A stretch of 64,000 nucleotides of DNA, taken from Winogradskyella costae. Lineage in GTDB: Bacteria; Bacteroidota; Bacteroidia; Flavobacteriales; Flavobacteriaceae. Below, in pieces: positions 35,568 through 44,865 of the stretch (the first letter of the stretch is position 1; every line of letters starts with the position of its first letter). The notes beneath the pieces are model-generated. The model was not told the origin of the DNA. It saw only the letters and a list, made by a program, of their open reading frames with translations, and did no database searches. The translations under genes were made by a program, and so were the position numbers. Location: assembly GCF_013403865.1 (NCBI RefSeq), contig NZ_JABFDK010000001.1, forward strand, positions 1,488,001 through 1,552,000, given 5' to 3'.

Positions 35568-36083
35568 ATGAAAAACTTTAAATTAATAACAGTATTTGTA
35601 TTCATTAGTGTCTTAGGTGTATTTACCGTTAACGCACAAACAGAGACTAAAATAGGTGGCTTTTTAGCCTATGGTACAGAAATAGAAAATATAGGGATTG
35701 GTGTCAATGCAGAATTTCCAATTATGGATAAACTTACTATTGCGCCTTCCTTTATTTACTATTTACCAAAAGAAGAGAGCTTTATTAAAGTGAATTGGTT
35801 TGAGTTTAATGCCAATGCCAATTACTATTTTATGGATGAAGAAAACATTTCTGTTTATGGTATTGGAGGTTTAAATTACTCTAGTGTCAAAGTCTCTTAT
35901 GATGGTAATAATTCGTTTTTAGGAGAAAATTACTCATCAAGTGATGGCAGAATAGGTCTAAACTTAGGTGCAGGTGCTAACTTTAATATTGGTAGTAAAA
36001 TTGAACCTTTTGCAGAATTAAAATATGTCATCATTGATGGTGGACAGTTAGTTATAGCAGCTGGTGTAAAATATAAATTATAA
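35568..36083 (+). CDS. Small outer-membrane beta-barrel protein
   Basis: A 171-residue protein with a signal peptide (ending VNAQ) and alternating amphipathic strands (IGGFLAYGTEIENIGIGVNAEF, FNANANYYFM, YGIGGLNYSSVKVS, LNLGAGANFNIGSKIEPFAELKYV) ending AAGVKYKL. This looks like an eight-stranded OmpX/OmpW-type barrel. It follows the fibre gene by 88 bases and is closed by a strong terminator at 36123-36160. It might serve as surface docking partner, but nothing in the sequence proves that. Confidence 0.82.
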   Translation: MKNFKLITVFVFISVLGVFTVNAQTETKIGGFLAYGTEIENIGIGVNAEFPIMDKLTIAPSFIYYLPKEESFIKVNWFEFNANANYYFMDEENISVYGIGGLNYSSVKVSYDGNNSFLGENYSSSDGRIGLNLGAGANFNIGSKIEPFAELKYVIIDGGQLVIAAGVKYKL

Positions 36084-36122
36084 GCAATCAGCTTTTTTAG
36101 CCCTTTAAGACTATTTAAATTT

Positions 36123-36160
36123 TAAAAAACTCAGGATAATATAAAGTCCTGAGTTTTTTT
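36123..36160 (+). terminator. Intrinsic terminator after the OMP gene
   Basis: AAAAAACTCAGGA and TCCTGAGTTTTTTT form a long stem around a loop of about 10 bases and end in seven T residues. It closes the 31659-36083 plus-strand gene series before the next promoter motif. Confidence 0.9.
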
Positions 36161-36228
36161 ATGCCCTAGTATTTAGACGTACTAAAAAGTAAGATTTCAA
36201 ATTATTAATAAAAAAAATAAAGAATTGT

Positions 36229-36257
36229 GTTTACCTTTTTTTAAAACAGACACTAAA
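36229..36257 (+). promoter_or_regulatory. Putative ECF promoter motif, copy C
   Basis: GTTTACC (36229-36235), 14 bases beginning with a T-run, then ACACTAAA (36250-36257). It follows a terminator and precedes the DUF4412 gene at 36297, so it marks a new transcription unit with the same promoter type as the earlier genes of the cluster. Confidence 0.6.
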
Positions 36258-36296
36258 TAGAAAATACCGAGTTGTTAAAACGTTAATGCAATGCAT

Positions 36297-37130
36297 ATGA
36301 AAGCACTAAAACCACTATTTCTTACACTTGTTTTTCTATTAATGAGTAATGCTGTTCAAGCGCAGTTTTGGAAGAAATTAGCAAAAAAAGCAGAGAAAAA
36401 AATTGAAAGAGAAGCCGAAAATCGCGCAGAAAAACGCGTTAATAAAAATATAGACAAAGTATTTGACGAAGCAGAAGACGGCATAGATAATATAGATCTA
36501 AAAACGGAAAAAGTAGATGTAAAACTTCCGGATAGCTATCATTTTGAATGGAAATATAGCATGAAAACGGAAACTCAAGATAAAGAGATTAACATGTATT
36601 ATATGTTAAAGAAAGAAGCAGCATACATTGGTATAATTGTGATTTTAGATGAGTTTAATACTTCAAAAAATAGCAAAACTATAATGGATAGTGACAGAGG
36701 CGCGTTTATCACTTTTATGGATGTAAATGGTCAAAAAATATACAGAGCGATGGAGCTTCCTGAAGCAGATCCTTTAGAAGAAAACACCAATAATTTCACA
36801 TTAGAAAAAACAGATACTAAAGAGATTTTAGGATATAGTTGTCAAGGTTATAAAACCCAAATAAACGACGGAACCATGCATTTTTATATGGCAAATAATG
36901 CACCAATTAGTTTGCATTCTGCATTTGGTAAAAATCAAAGCATGCCTAAAGGCTTTAATAAAGAACTTCTAACAAATTTAAAAGATGGTCTTATGTTAGA
37001 AGCCGAATTTACTAGTGATAAAAACAGCAATAACAATTTTAAAACCACATGTACCGAGCTTAAGAAAGTAGATTATACCTTAGACGTAAGTCAGTATGGT
37101 TCTTTAAGTGAATTAGGTAGTAAAAATTAA
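36297..37130 (+). CDS. DUF4412 exported protein with basic coiled-coil segment
   Basis: A 277-residue protein with a signal peptide (ending AVQAQ) followed by a highly charged helix (KKLAKKAEKKIEREAENR, then EKRVNKNIDKVFDEAEDGIDN) and a DUF4412 domain (LPDSYHFEWKYSMKTETQD, TKEILGYSCQGYKT, MHFYMANNAPIS, PKGFNKELLTNLKDGLMLEAEF). ATGs at 36291 and 36297 are both possible. A paralogue without the charged helix is at 41064. Function is not known; both flank the giant T9SS protein at 37153. Confidence 0.8.
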   Translation: MKALKPLFLTLVFLLMSNAVQAQFWKKLAKKAEKKIEREAENRAEKRVNKNIDKVFDEAEDGIDNIDLKTEKVDVKLPDSYHFEWKYSMKTETQDKEINMYYMLKKEAAYIGIIVILDEFNTSKNSKTIMDSDRGAFITFMDVNGQKIYRAMELPEADPLEENTNNFTLEKTDTKEILGYSCQGYKTQINDGTMHFYMANNAPISLHSAFGKNQSMPKGFNKELLTNLKDGLMLEAEFTSDKNSNNNFKTTCTELKKVDYTLDVSQYGSLSELGSKN

Positions 37131-37152
37131 TTATAGACGTAAAAAACCAATC

Positions 37153-40100
37153 ATGAAAACAAAATTACTCATTTTAGCATTGTTATTTTCAATAGCGATT
37201 AGTGCTCAAATTACAAAATCTGAAGCTTATATTCCAGGAACTAAATTAGTGTTTTATGCTAATGAATGTGGAAACACCATACCAGAAGCGGCTGGTAAAT
37301 TAACCTTTTGCGATGGCAACGGAAATTTAGGAGTTGTAGAAGAAAGTTATGGGCTTAATAACAGAAATATAAGGTATATGGTAGAGAATAGAGCGAATGC
37401 AGATGAAGCATTTGTAACTAATGATGGCTTATCTATTAAACTAGCAGATGGTACATATGAAAATGTACCAAACATTGCCATTCCAGATTTTACCACAGCT
37501 GGAGATTGGCAAAATGATAATATTTTTAGAGGTGCTTTAATTATGCCTAATAACAATGTTATTTTTTCTGGTGGTGACTATTATTTATATACCTACAACC
37601 GTACTCAAAAGACGATATCTACAATAGAATTTTCTGATTTTCGTAGTCCTGTAACTATGACATACGATGAAGATCGTGATGTAGCTTGGATTATTGCACG
37701 TGATGGCAGTGGTCCTCATCTGTACAGTTACAATGAGACTATTGGGTTAGTACATATTAGTGCATTGTCTTTGTCTATCAATGTTGCGCAATTATCAGCT
37801 GGTGCACTGATTTCGCCAACGTTCACCTATCGAGATAATCATTTGTATTTTGGTATTCAATCAGGTTTATTTAAAGTAAGTGTACTAGATTATACAACTA
37901 CAAGTTACAATACTACTTCAACACCAAGTATACCAAGCGACAATGTAAGTGATATTAAGTTTGATGATAATGGTGACTTATGGTTAGCTTTAAATGAAAC
38001 TAACGATGGTAGTATTCTTAAATTTAATATCGCAAATGAAACCTTTGAGCAATATGAATTACCAAGAGCTACTAATCCTGCCTATACGTATAAGTTTAGT
38101 AATATAGCTCTAGATAATGCTGGCACAATTTGGTGTACAGCACTTAACTATAATGGTTTAATAAAGTTAGAATTTGATCAAGGTGTGCCGCAATGGGAAC
38201 AAATACCATTAGCAGATTTACCACAATTAGGTTTAGAATCACCATATGTGCCAGATAATATCTTTTATAAAAACGATAAATTTTATTTCACAACGTTTTC
38301 AGCTTCTTCGGGTTCTAGTAGTGTTGATCAAATTTTAATAAATGATAACGGTAATTGGTCTTCCATAACAGATAATGAAACAGGAAATATTTCTTACTTA
38401 TCTAGCAAGCGGTTTAATTATAATTTACCAGATGATAATGGTGGTATGTGGTGGTTTAATTGGTATGACGATGTTATTGTACATCGTATGGCTAATGACG
38501 AGCAGTTTGTATTTACAGATGTATCCAATCTCGGTAGTTATGCAGCCATCGATATAGATGATAAGCCTATTATACCATTAAGTATAAGTGGTACTAAAAT
38601 CACCAAAATAGATACACCTCTTTTTTATGGTTTATTAAACGATACAAATCAAAACGCAAATGGATTAGTACGTCATAAAGATGAGGTTTGGTGGTATAAC
38701 GAAAGTACCTTACAGGTTAAGATTTTAAAATATAATCAAGTTATAGCGACGTTCGATTTAGATGCTAGCTATGAAAATATTTATAATTTTCAGGTAGACT
38801 CTAATGGTGATGCCTGGTTTTCTAAAAATGCAAGTAATGGTTCTATCATTAAAAAGTTTGAAACCAGTACTGCAACGACAACGGATTATACATTTACTGA
38901 AAATTTAGGAACATTAAAACGAACTGTTGCAGCACCAAATGGTGCGATGTGGTTTGTGAGATCCAATGGGCTTATTTATTACGATGGCAGCACATTTACA
39001 ACTTACCCAGGGGCTAATTATCCTGAGCTTTCTAAAATAGTATCATTAATAGTAGATACTAATAATGTTGCTCATGTATTATTAAATGATAATACTGCCA
39101 TTGTAAAAATTGAAAATGCAGGAACCTCTAACGTGTCATTTAGTACCACGTTTTTAGAAGGTATCAATTCTATTTTGCCAGCTTTGGGTCACTATAGACC
39201 AGATGATTTGTCTATTGATGGTCAGGGTGCCATGTGGACACATGCTTCTCTAAACACATTTAAGCTTACAGATGCAGATATGGCTACGGAATACAGAACT
39301 GAAGGTGAAACTTATAATGTTTCTGGTTTAATATATAACGATCTTAATGAAAACGATGTTTTTGATGCAGGTGAAGAGTATGCAGGTCAATTAGTAGCTT
39401 TAAAACTAAATGGGAATGTATATTCTACATTTACCAATGCCAATGGAGTTTATGCATTCTATATGTATGATGAAAATTCAACTTATGAAATTACATTGCC
39501 AACTATTGGACAATTTGTTACAGCTTCAAATAGACAGTTAGAAGTTGTTGTTGGTAGCAGTGATCAAAATTACGATGGAAATGATTTTCAGCTAAAACCT
39601 AAGTTTGTGAATTCTTTACTTGTAAAAAGCAGTTCTAAATTAGGAGCTTGGGGATTTGTAAGAGCTAATTTTGAAAACACCTATACTACTGCAATCGGTA
39701 ATTTATCACCAACAAAAACGTTTAACAATCTCGAAGTTACTTATACGTTTAAAAATCAAGATGAAAATAGTAACAATATTTTACCGTCAATAGATGATGT
39801 AAAAGTGTATGAGTTAGATCCTAATGGAGGCTTTCAACTTATAGAAAAAGTAACTATTGATCAAAGAAATAACAAGTGGAGCGTAGATTTACTACCAGGT
39901 GCTTATACGCAAAATGAATTAACGATTACGCCAGACATCATAGAAACTGGAGCACAAACCGATATTAAAATTACCATACCAGCGGTAAGTCCACTTAATA
40001 CGTACATAATAGAAATAGATACAGGTCTGTTTGATCCTTCTGAATCAGGTGTAATTATAAATCATGGTGTTTCAAAGATGGGCTCTGATAATTTTGAAGA

Positions 40101-40968
40101 CGCTAATAGTAATCCGCTTATAGATCCTATAATTTTATTTCCTCTTGAAGATCGTGATGAAAACAATAGTGGTTTTGATGTAGACGATTCGCCCTATTTA
40201 AATCCAAACGATGTTTATATAGATCCACCATACTTAGAACCTAAACAAGTGTATGGACCAGGACCTTATAGTGCTAAAATTTATAGTTCATACGATCCCA
40301 ATGATAAATTGGTAGATGAAGGGGTTCCTGGAGTAGTTAACGATAGACATATTGAACGCAAATGGTTAACCTATACCATTCGTTTTGAAAACTCAGGAAA
40401 TTTCTCAGCAAAAGATGTGGTTGTCACTGATGTGTTGGATGCTAATTTAGATCCTAACTCAGTAAAAGTGATAGAAGCAAGTCATAATTATAATGTAGAT
40501 ATTCTTAAAAATGGAGCAGGGGAAAATGTTTTAAAATTTAGCTTCAATGATATCTTTTTACCATTTGATGATGCCAATAATGATGGTTATATAAAGTTTA
40601 TGGTAAAAGCAGATGAAGGTATTGCAGAAGATACCATTGTAAATAATAGCGCTAACATCTATTTTGATCAAAACCCTGCGATTATTACCAATATAATTCA
40701 GGTGCGTTTCTTAACTATAGAAACATTAGGTATTGAAGATGAGGACTTGGTGTCTCAGTTTAGAATGTATCCGAATCCTACACATTCAATAGTTAATATA
40801 GAGACAAAATTACAAATTAAAAATGTTGAGGTCTATACTATTTTGGGAAACAAAGTATTAGAAACCACAAGCAAGCATATTGATGTTTCTCAATTAGCAG
40901 AAGGTACTTATATCTTAAAAGTTAGTTCAGAACGTGGTACCTTAAATAAGAAGCTAATTATAAATTAA
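37153..40968 (+). CDS. Giant T9SS-exported surface protein (beta-propeller-like region, DUF7619-like repeat, sorting domain)
   Basis: A 1271-residue protein with a signal peptide (ending ISAQ). Residues about 40-700 consist of repeated units such as FDDNGDLWLALNE, LDNAGTIWCTALN, VDSNGDAWFSKNA and APNGAMWFVRSNG, the pattern of a two-component-regulator-type beta-propeller. Then come an SdrD-B-like segment (YNDLNENDVFDAGEEYAGQLV), a conserved surface repeat domain (SSYDPNDKLVDEG to NNSANIYFDQNPAI) and a T9SS type A domain (FRMYPNPTHSIVNIET to NKKLIIN). It is probably displayed on the cell surface. Ligand unknown. It belongs to the unit behind motif copy C. Confidence 0.87.
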   Translation: MKTKLLILALLFSIAISAQITKSEAYIPGTKLVFYANECGNTIPEAAGKLTFCDGNGNLGVVEESYGLNNRNIRYMVENRANADEAFVTNDGLSIKLADGTYENVPNIAIPDFTTAGDWQNDNIFRGALIMPNNNVIFSGGDYYLYTYNRTQKTISTIEFSDFRSPVTMTYDEDRDVAWIIARDGSGPHLYSYNETIGLVHISALSLSINVAQLSAGALISPTFTYRDNHLYFGIQSGLFKVSVLDYTTTSYNTTSTPSIPSDNVSDIKFDDNGDLWLALNETNDGSILKFNIANETFEQYELPRATNPAYTYKFSNIALDNAGTIWCTALNYNGLIKLEFDQGVPQWEQIPLADLPQLGLESPYVPDNIFYKNDKFYFTTFSASSGSSSVDQILINDNGNWSSITDNETGNISYLSSKRFNYNLPDDNGGMWWFNWYDDVIVHRMANDEQFVFTDVSNLGSYAAIDIDDKPIIPLSISGTKITKIDTPLFYGLLNDTNQNANGLVRHKDEVWWYNESTLQVKILKYNQVIATFDLDASYENIYNFQVDSNGDAWFSKNASNGSIIKKFETSTATTTDYTFTENLGTLKRTVAAPNGAMWFVRSNGLIYYDGSTFTTYPGANYPELSKIVSLIVDTNNVAHVLLNDNTAIVKIENAGTSNVSFSTTFLEGINSILPALGHYRPDDLSIDGQGAMWTHASLNTFKLTDADMATEYRTEGETYNVSGLIYNDLNENDVFDAGEEYAGQLVALKLNGNVYSTFTNANGVYAFYMYDENSTYEITLPTIGQFVTASNRQLEVVVGSSDQNYDGNDFQLKPKFVNSLLVKSSSKLGAWGFVRANFENTYTTAIGNLSPTKTFNNLEVTYTFKNQDENSNNILPSIDDVKVYELDPNGGFQLIEKVTIDQRNNKWSVDLLPGAYTQNELTITPDIIETGAQTDIKITIPAVSPLNTYIIEIDTGLFDPSESGVIINHGVSKMGSDNFEDANSNPLIDPIILFPLEDRDENNSGFDVDDSPYLNPNDVYIDPPYLEPKQVYGPGPYSAKIYSSYDPNDKLVDEGVPGVVNDRHIERKWLTYTIRFENSGNFSAKDVVVTDVLDANLDPNSVKVIEASHNYNVDILKNGAGENVLKFSFNDIFLPFDDANNDGYIKFMVKADEGIAEDTIVNNSANIYFDQNPAIITNIIQVRFLTIETLGIEDEDLVSQFRMYPNPTHSIVNIETKLQIKNVEVYTILGNKVLETTSKHIDVSQLAEGTYILKVSSERGTLNKKLIIN

Positions 40969-41063
40969 CTCTAAGGTTACTAATTACACCATATAATTCT
41001 CTAAGTATACATAATCATTTAGTTATTAATTGATTATGTATGCTTTAATAAAAAACATAAAAT

Positions 41064-41780
41064 ATGAAAACTCTAAATTTTTTAAAAAGCAGTCTATTTG
41101 TAGTTTGTTTCTTTATGCTACAAACTGTTTTTGCGCAATTCGGAAAAGCAAATAAAGTTAAGCTTCCAGAGTCTTATAACTTTGAGTACATCTATAAACT
41201 TAAATTAACCCATAAAAAAGGAGATGTAAACCTGGATTACTATCTAAAGGAAGATGCTAACTACTTTGGTTTTGATACTGCTGAAATGACAAAAGGAAGT
41301 GCGGATACTAACATATTTATGGTCATGGATGCTGAGCTCGAAATTACAGCCATGTTTATGGAAATGATGGGTAAAAAAGTGGTTCAGAAAACAAAATTAA
41401 AAACCTCAGATTTTACTTCTAAGCAAGAGGATATGTCAGATTATGATTTTAAACAAATCGATTCAAAAACTATTAATGGTTATGACTGCGAAGGCTATTT
41501 GAGTGAAAATGATAAAGTAAAAATTATCTATTATATTACGGATGATGTGCCTGTGAGTTTCAATCAAATGTTTGGAGATAATGTTAAGAATCTTCCAAAA
41601 GGATTTAATGCAGATATGATGAAAAAATACGCTGAGAAAGGCTTAATGATGGAAATGATTTATGAAGATAAAAAGAAATCCAAAAATAATATCACCATGG
41701 AATGCACCAGTTTGGAGAAAACAGATTTTTCAATTGATACCACAAAATATGGTTCTATGATGGGAGTATTTGGAGGTTAA
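41064..41780 (+). CDS. DUF4412 exported protein
   Basis: A 238-residue protein with a signal peptide (ending TVFAQ) and a DUF4412 domain (LPESYNFEYIYKLKLTHKKGD, DFKQIDSKTINGYDCEGY, YYITDDVPVSFNQMFGDNVK, LPKGFNADMMKKYAEKGLMMEMIYED). It is clearly paralogous to the protein at 36297. Its end overlaps the end of the convergent histidine kinase gene by four bases. Function unknown. Confidence 0.83.
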   Translation: MKTLNFLKSSLFVVCFFMLQTVFAQFGKANKVKLPESYNFEYIYKLKLTHKKGDVNLDYYLKEDANYFGFDTAEMTKGSADTNIFMVMDAELEITAMFMEMMGKKVVQKTKLKTSDFTSKQEDMSDYDFKQIDSKTINGYDCEGYLSENDKVKIIYYITDDVPVSFNQMFGDNVKNLPKGFNADMMKKYAEKGLMMEMIYEDKKKSKNNITMECTSLEKTDFSIDTTKYGSMMGVFGG

Positions 41781-43729
41781 GTAATAATTTGATTCTTCAA
41801 TTTTACGGGAATTTGTAAAATTATTTTAGTGCCAGAAGGGTTTTCGTTTTCGTATAAATCTTCAATCTCTAAAGTATATGAATTTTGAAATGATTCCGAA
41901 AAATTAGCCAATCGTGCTTTGGTAATATCGATGCCTACTGAGTTCCGTTCAAGTCGCTTTCTGTCATTTAGTTTTTTGGAAGCTAGCCTGCCGATACCAT
42001 TATCTGTAATTTCAACGGTGATAAAGTTGGCTAAGTTCTTTTTAACATTCAAGGTTATTGTTTTGTTGTTAGATTTTGAAGATAGGCCATGCCATAACGA
42101 GTTTTCTAAAAAAGGTTGAAGTACCAACGACGGTAATTTTATAATCTCGGTATTTATTGACGGATCTACCGTAATCGTAAAATCTATTTCATTTGAAAAC
42201 CGAATGTTTTCAATATTCATATACAATTTCATGGTTTCTAACTCGTCATTTAGAGAGGTTTCTTTTTCTTTAGAAGCCATTAAAATTTTTCGGATGAGTT
42301 TTGAGAACTTATTGAGATAATAAACCGCATTAGTTTTATCATTATTAATGATATAGAGCTTTATGGAATTTAGTGAGTTAAAAATAAAATGAGGATTCAT
42401 TTGACTTCGTAACATATCTTGCTCTAAAGTTAAAATATGTTTGTCTCGTTTTAAGGCTTTTGTTCTGTGAACGATAAAAAGGGCGATGCCAATAATTCCT
42501 AAGAGTAGAGAGGTATAAAGTAAGATTTGTTTATTGTGCTCTAGGCGTAAGCGAACAGATTCATTTTCTAACGCTAAAGCTCTTATTTGGTTGTTTTTAT
42601 TTTCGTTTTCATATTCAACAGCAATGTCATTAACATACTGTAGGTTTTGTTCCGTTAATATGGTGTTTTCTATTTCAACAGCCTCTTGGTAATATTTTAA
42701 TGCTGTTTTAAAGTCGTTATTCTTTTGGTTAAGTTTAGATAGTAATTTGCTAGATTCTACAACAGTGGACTTTAAGTTATAAGAATTTGCAATGTTAAGT
42801 GCTTTCTTTAAATGCTTTTCTGCAGAAATGAGTTGGTTGGTTTCTATTTCTAATTGCCCAAGGTTGACATACGAAGCAGAAATATAGTATTGATCGTCAA
42901 TATCTAAAGCCTTACTTAGTGCTTCTTTAAGAATCGGTTCCGCTTTTTTGTAATTCTGTTGTTTCAGATAAATGCCACCGATGCTATTGAAACAGATAAC
43001 ACGTCCGATTTCAGAATTAATCATATTATTGTAATCCAATGATTGTTGAAAACTAGACAAGGCTGAGCCTAAATTTCCTTTAGCTTCTTGTGCATAACCT
43101 ATGTTATGATAATTAATAGCTAAGCCTAATTTATTATCAATACTTTTTTCAATTTTAAGAGATTTATTAAATTGATTAATGGCCAAGTCATACTGTTTTA
43201 ATGCCAAATAAATATTACCAATACTATTTTGGGAAACAGCGATATTCTCTGTTATAGTTTGTGAGGGTTGATGCACAGAATAGGCGATTTTTAAAGCTTC
43301 TGTGTGGTAATCCAAAGCCAATTTAACCACGTCCATCCGTCTATAAACAACGCCTATCATATTTAGGCTAATGATTTTAAATTCTGTGCTCTCTGTTTTA
43401 TCTGCATAGACTTTTGCCTCTTCATGTAAAGCAATAGCTTGGTCGTATTTAGAAATATTTCTTTGAATGACCCCTAGGGCGTTAAGAGCATAGCTGCAAC
43501 TTTCAAAAGAAGCGATGTCTTTAGAAACCGTAAACAAGCGTTTCATTTTTAGGCTATCTTGTTCAAATGGTTCAAACAAAGAATCAATTTCGGTGTATAG
43601 CGTTGGTGTATTGTTTTTTATGTAAATTAATGAGTTCTCAAAATTTAGTTGTTGTGCAGAACTATAGGAACTAAAAAAGAAAAAAACCAGACATAAGTTT
43701 AATAGTTGAAACTTAAACGAATAATTCAT
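41777..43729 (-). CDS. TPR-containing LytS-type sensor histidine kinase
   Basis: A 650-residue sensor. A signal peptide (about 1-25) precedes periplasmic TPR repeats (about 60-370, e.g. NQFNKSLKIEKSIDNKLGLAINYHNIG in outline), one membrane helix (about 399-418, LLYTSLLLGIIGIALFIVH), a short coiled coil and a His_kinase domain whose H-box is QMNPHFIFNSLNSIKLY, with an ATPase region (QPFLENSLWHGL, ITDNGIGR). It should phosphorylate the LytTR regulator encoded nine bases upstream. The stimulus sensed by the TPRs is unknown; the neighbouring surface cluster is a candidate source. Confidence 0.9.
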   Translation of the reverse strand: MNYSFKFQLLNLCLVFFFFSSYSSAQQLNFENSLIYIKNNTPTLYTEIDSLFEPFEQDSLKMKRLFTVSKDIASFESCSYALNALGVIQRNISKYDQAIALHEEAKVYADKTESTEFKIISLNMIGVVYRRMDVVKLALDYHTEALKIAYSVHQPSQTITENIAVSQNSIGNIYLALKQYDLAINQFNKSLKIEKSIDNKLGLAINYHNIGYAQEAKGNLGSALSSFQQSLDYNNMINSEIGRVICFNSIGGIYLKQQNYKKAEPILKEALSKALDIDDQYYISASYVNLGQLEIETNQLISAEKHLKKALNIANSYNLKSTVVESSKLLSKLNQKNNDFKTALKYYQEAVEIENTILTEQNLQYVNDIAVEYENENKNNQIRALALENESVRLRLEHNKQILLYTSLLLGIIGIALFIVHRTKALKRDKHILTLEQDMLRSQMNPHFIFNSLNSIKLYIINNDKTNAVYYLNKFSKLIRKILMASKEKETSLNDELETMKLYMNIENIRFSNEIDFTITVDPSINTEIIKLPSLVLQPFLENSLWHGLSSKSNNKTITLNVKKNLANFITVEITDNGIGRLASKKLNDRKRLERNSVGIDITKARLANFSESFQNSYTLEIEDLYENENPSGTKIILQIPVKLKNQIIT

Positions 43730-43738
43730 GATTTTGAT

Positions 43739-44473
43739 TTATAGTTTTTCAAGAAAATCTGATTTGCGCTGTCTCGCTACAGGAATTTTATGATCACTGT
43801 CCATAATTACATAACCCTCGTTTTTAATGAATGCTTTAATCTTGTTTAAGTTAATAATGTAAGAGTTGTGTATTCTGAAAAAATAATGCTCTGGTAAGAT
43901 GGCGTCAACTTCTTTTAATTTTTTGGTTAGCACTATTTTTTTTTGGTCTTGTAAAAATAACGTGCTGTAATTGCCGTCGGATTCTATATATATAATATCA
44001 TCGACATCTAAGAAAAGGAGCTTGCCATCCGTGTTAATGGTAATCTTTTTTTTATCGAATTGCGAATTAAAGTTAGTGAGCATTCGCTCTAATTTTTGTG
44101 AATTAATAGTGCGCTCACTATGTTTTTTAATTTTTGCGATGCAGTGTTTTAAATCGTCCGAATCAATAGGTTTAAGTAAGTAATCTATAGCATCGTGCTT
44201 TAAAGCTTTTATGGCGTATTCGTCGTAAGCAGTAGTAATAATTACTGCAAAATTGGGATCGTTAAGTTGTTCTAAAAATTGAAAACCACCAATAGTTGGC
44301 ATTTGTACATCTAAGAATAGGCAATCTGGAGTATGCGAATTTAAATACGTTAAGGCTTCATCTGGATCAGTAAAGGAGGCCATGACTTCTATTTCATCAC
44401 TAAAATTATTGATTTCCCAAATTAAACTTTGTACGGCTTTTGGTTCATCGTCTACGATTACTGCTTTTAACAT
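43739..44473 (-). CDS. LytTR family response regulator
   Basis: A 244-residue regulator. A receiver domain (about 1-120) shows the acidic pair VDDEP, the phospho-acceptor Asp in DCLFLDVQMP, and the Lys in YLLKPID. A LytTR DNA-binding domain (about 140-240, IYIESDGNYSTLFL, LPEHYFFRIHNSYIINLNKI) follows. It is the first gene of a two-gene operon with the TPR sensor kinase. Its binding site is not identifiable by eye. The start at 44473 gives a correct receiver N-terminus (MLKAVIVDDEP). Confidence 0.93.
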   Translation of the reverse strand: MLKAVIVDDEPKAVQSLIWEINNFSDEIEVMASFTDPDEALTYLNSHTPDCLFLDVQMPTIGGFQFLEQLNDPNFAVIITTAYDEYAIKALKHDAIDYLLKPIDSDDLKHCIAKIKKHSERTINSQKLERMLTNFNSQFDKKKITINTDGKLLFLDVDDIIYIESDGNYSTLFLQDQKKIVLTKKLKEVDAILPEHYFFRIHNSYIINLNKIKAFIKNEGYVIMDSDHKIPVARQRKSDFLEKL

Positions 44474-44631
44474 AGGTATAAATTATGAAATCTAAATATA
44501 ACAATATATTGAGTGTTAGGAATATAAATATGTGTGTAATGCATAGTTTTGTGTATAGCGTGCTAAAATGTTTTGATGAAAAATAGCACAGCCAGATACA
44601 CACGTTTTTTTACCATTTATACATTACACTA

Positions 44632-44865
44632 TTGAATTATAGATAATTATAAGCATATTTGTGTAATGAAATTAACCAAAAAAATTATAGCGAATTAGGG
44701 GTTTGCTTTTTGGTTAGTACGCTATTAATTAGTAGAATTTAGGATTTTAAAAATTCTAATCTTTCATTACTGTGTTAATTTGTAATAAGTGATTTTTTAA
44801 TTGCTTATTATTAATTTTAGTTAGTTATTAGGGAAAAAGAGCGTTATGTCAGCGCTCTTTTTTGT
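44632..44865 (+). ncRNA. Candidate small RNA gene with its own promoter and terminator
   Basis: TTG at 44632-44634 and CATATTTG at 44654-44661 are 19 bases apart, as in the Bacteroidota TTTG-N19-TAnnTTTG promoter, predicting a start near 44667. A 10-bp stem TAACCAAAAA (44673-44682) / TTTTTGGTTA (44707-44716) follows. ATAGCG inside its loop (44687-44692) can pair with CGCTAT (44720-44725), giving a pseudoknot or an alternative fold. More small hairpins and an intrinsic terminator (44834-44863) follow. No protein longer than ten codons fits. Either an independent sRNA of about 200 bases or an attenuated leader of nrdBA. Confidence 0.5.
44834..44863 (+). terminator. Strong intrinsic terminator without an upstream protein gene
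   Basis: AAAAAGAGCG and CGCTCTTTTT form a 10-bp stem with a nine-base loop, then T residues. The nearest protein gene upstream on this strand ends 3 kb away, and the neighbouring gene is divergent, so it must end a non-coding transcript or act as attenuator ahead of nrdB. Confidence 0.85.
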
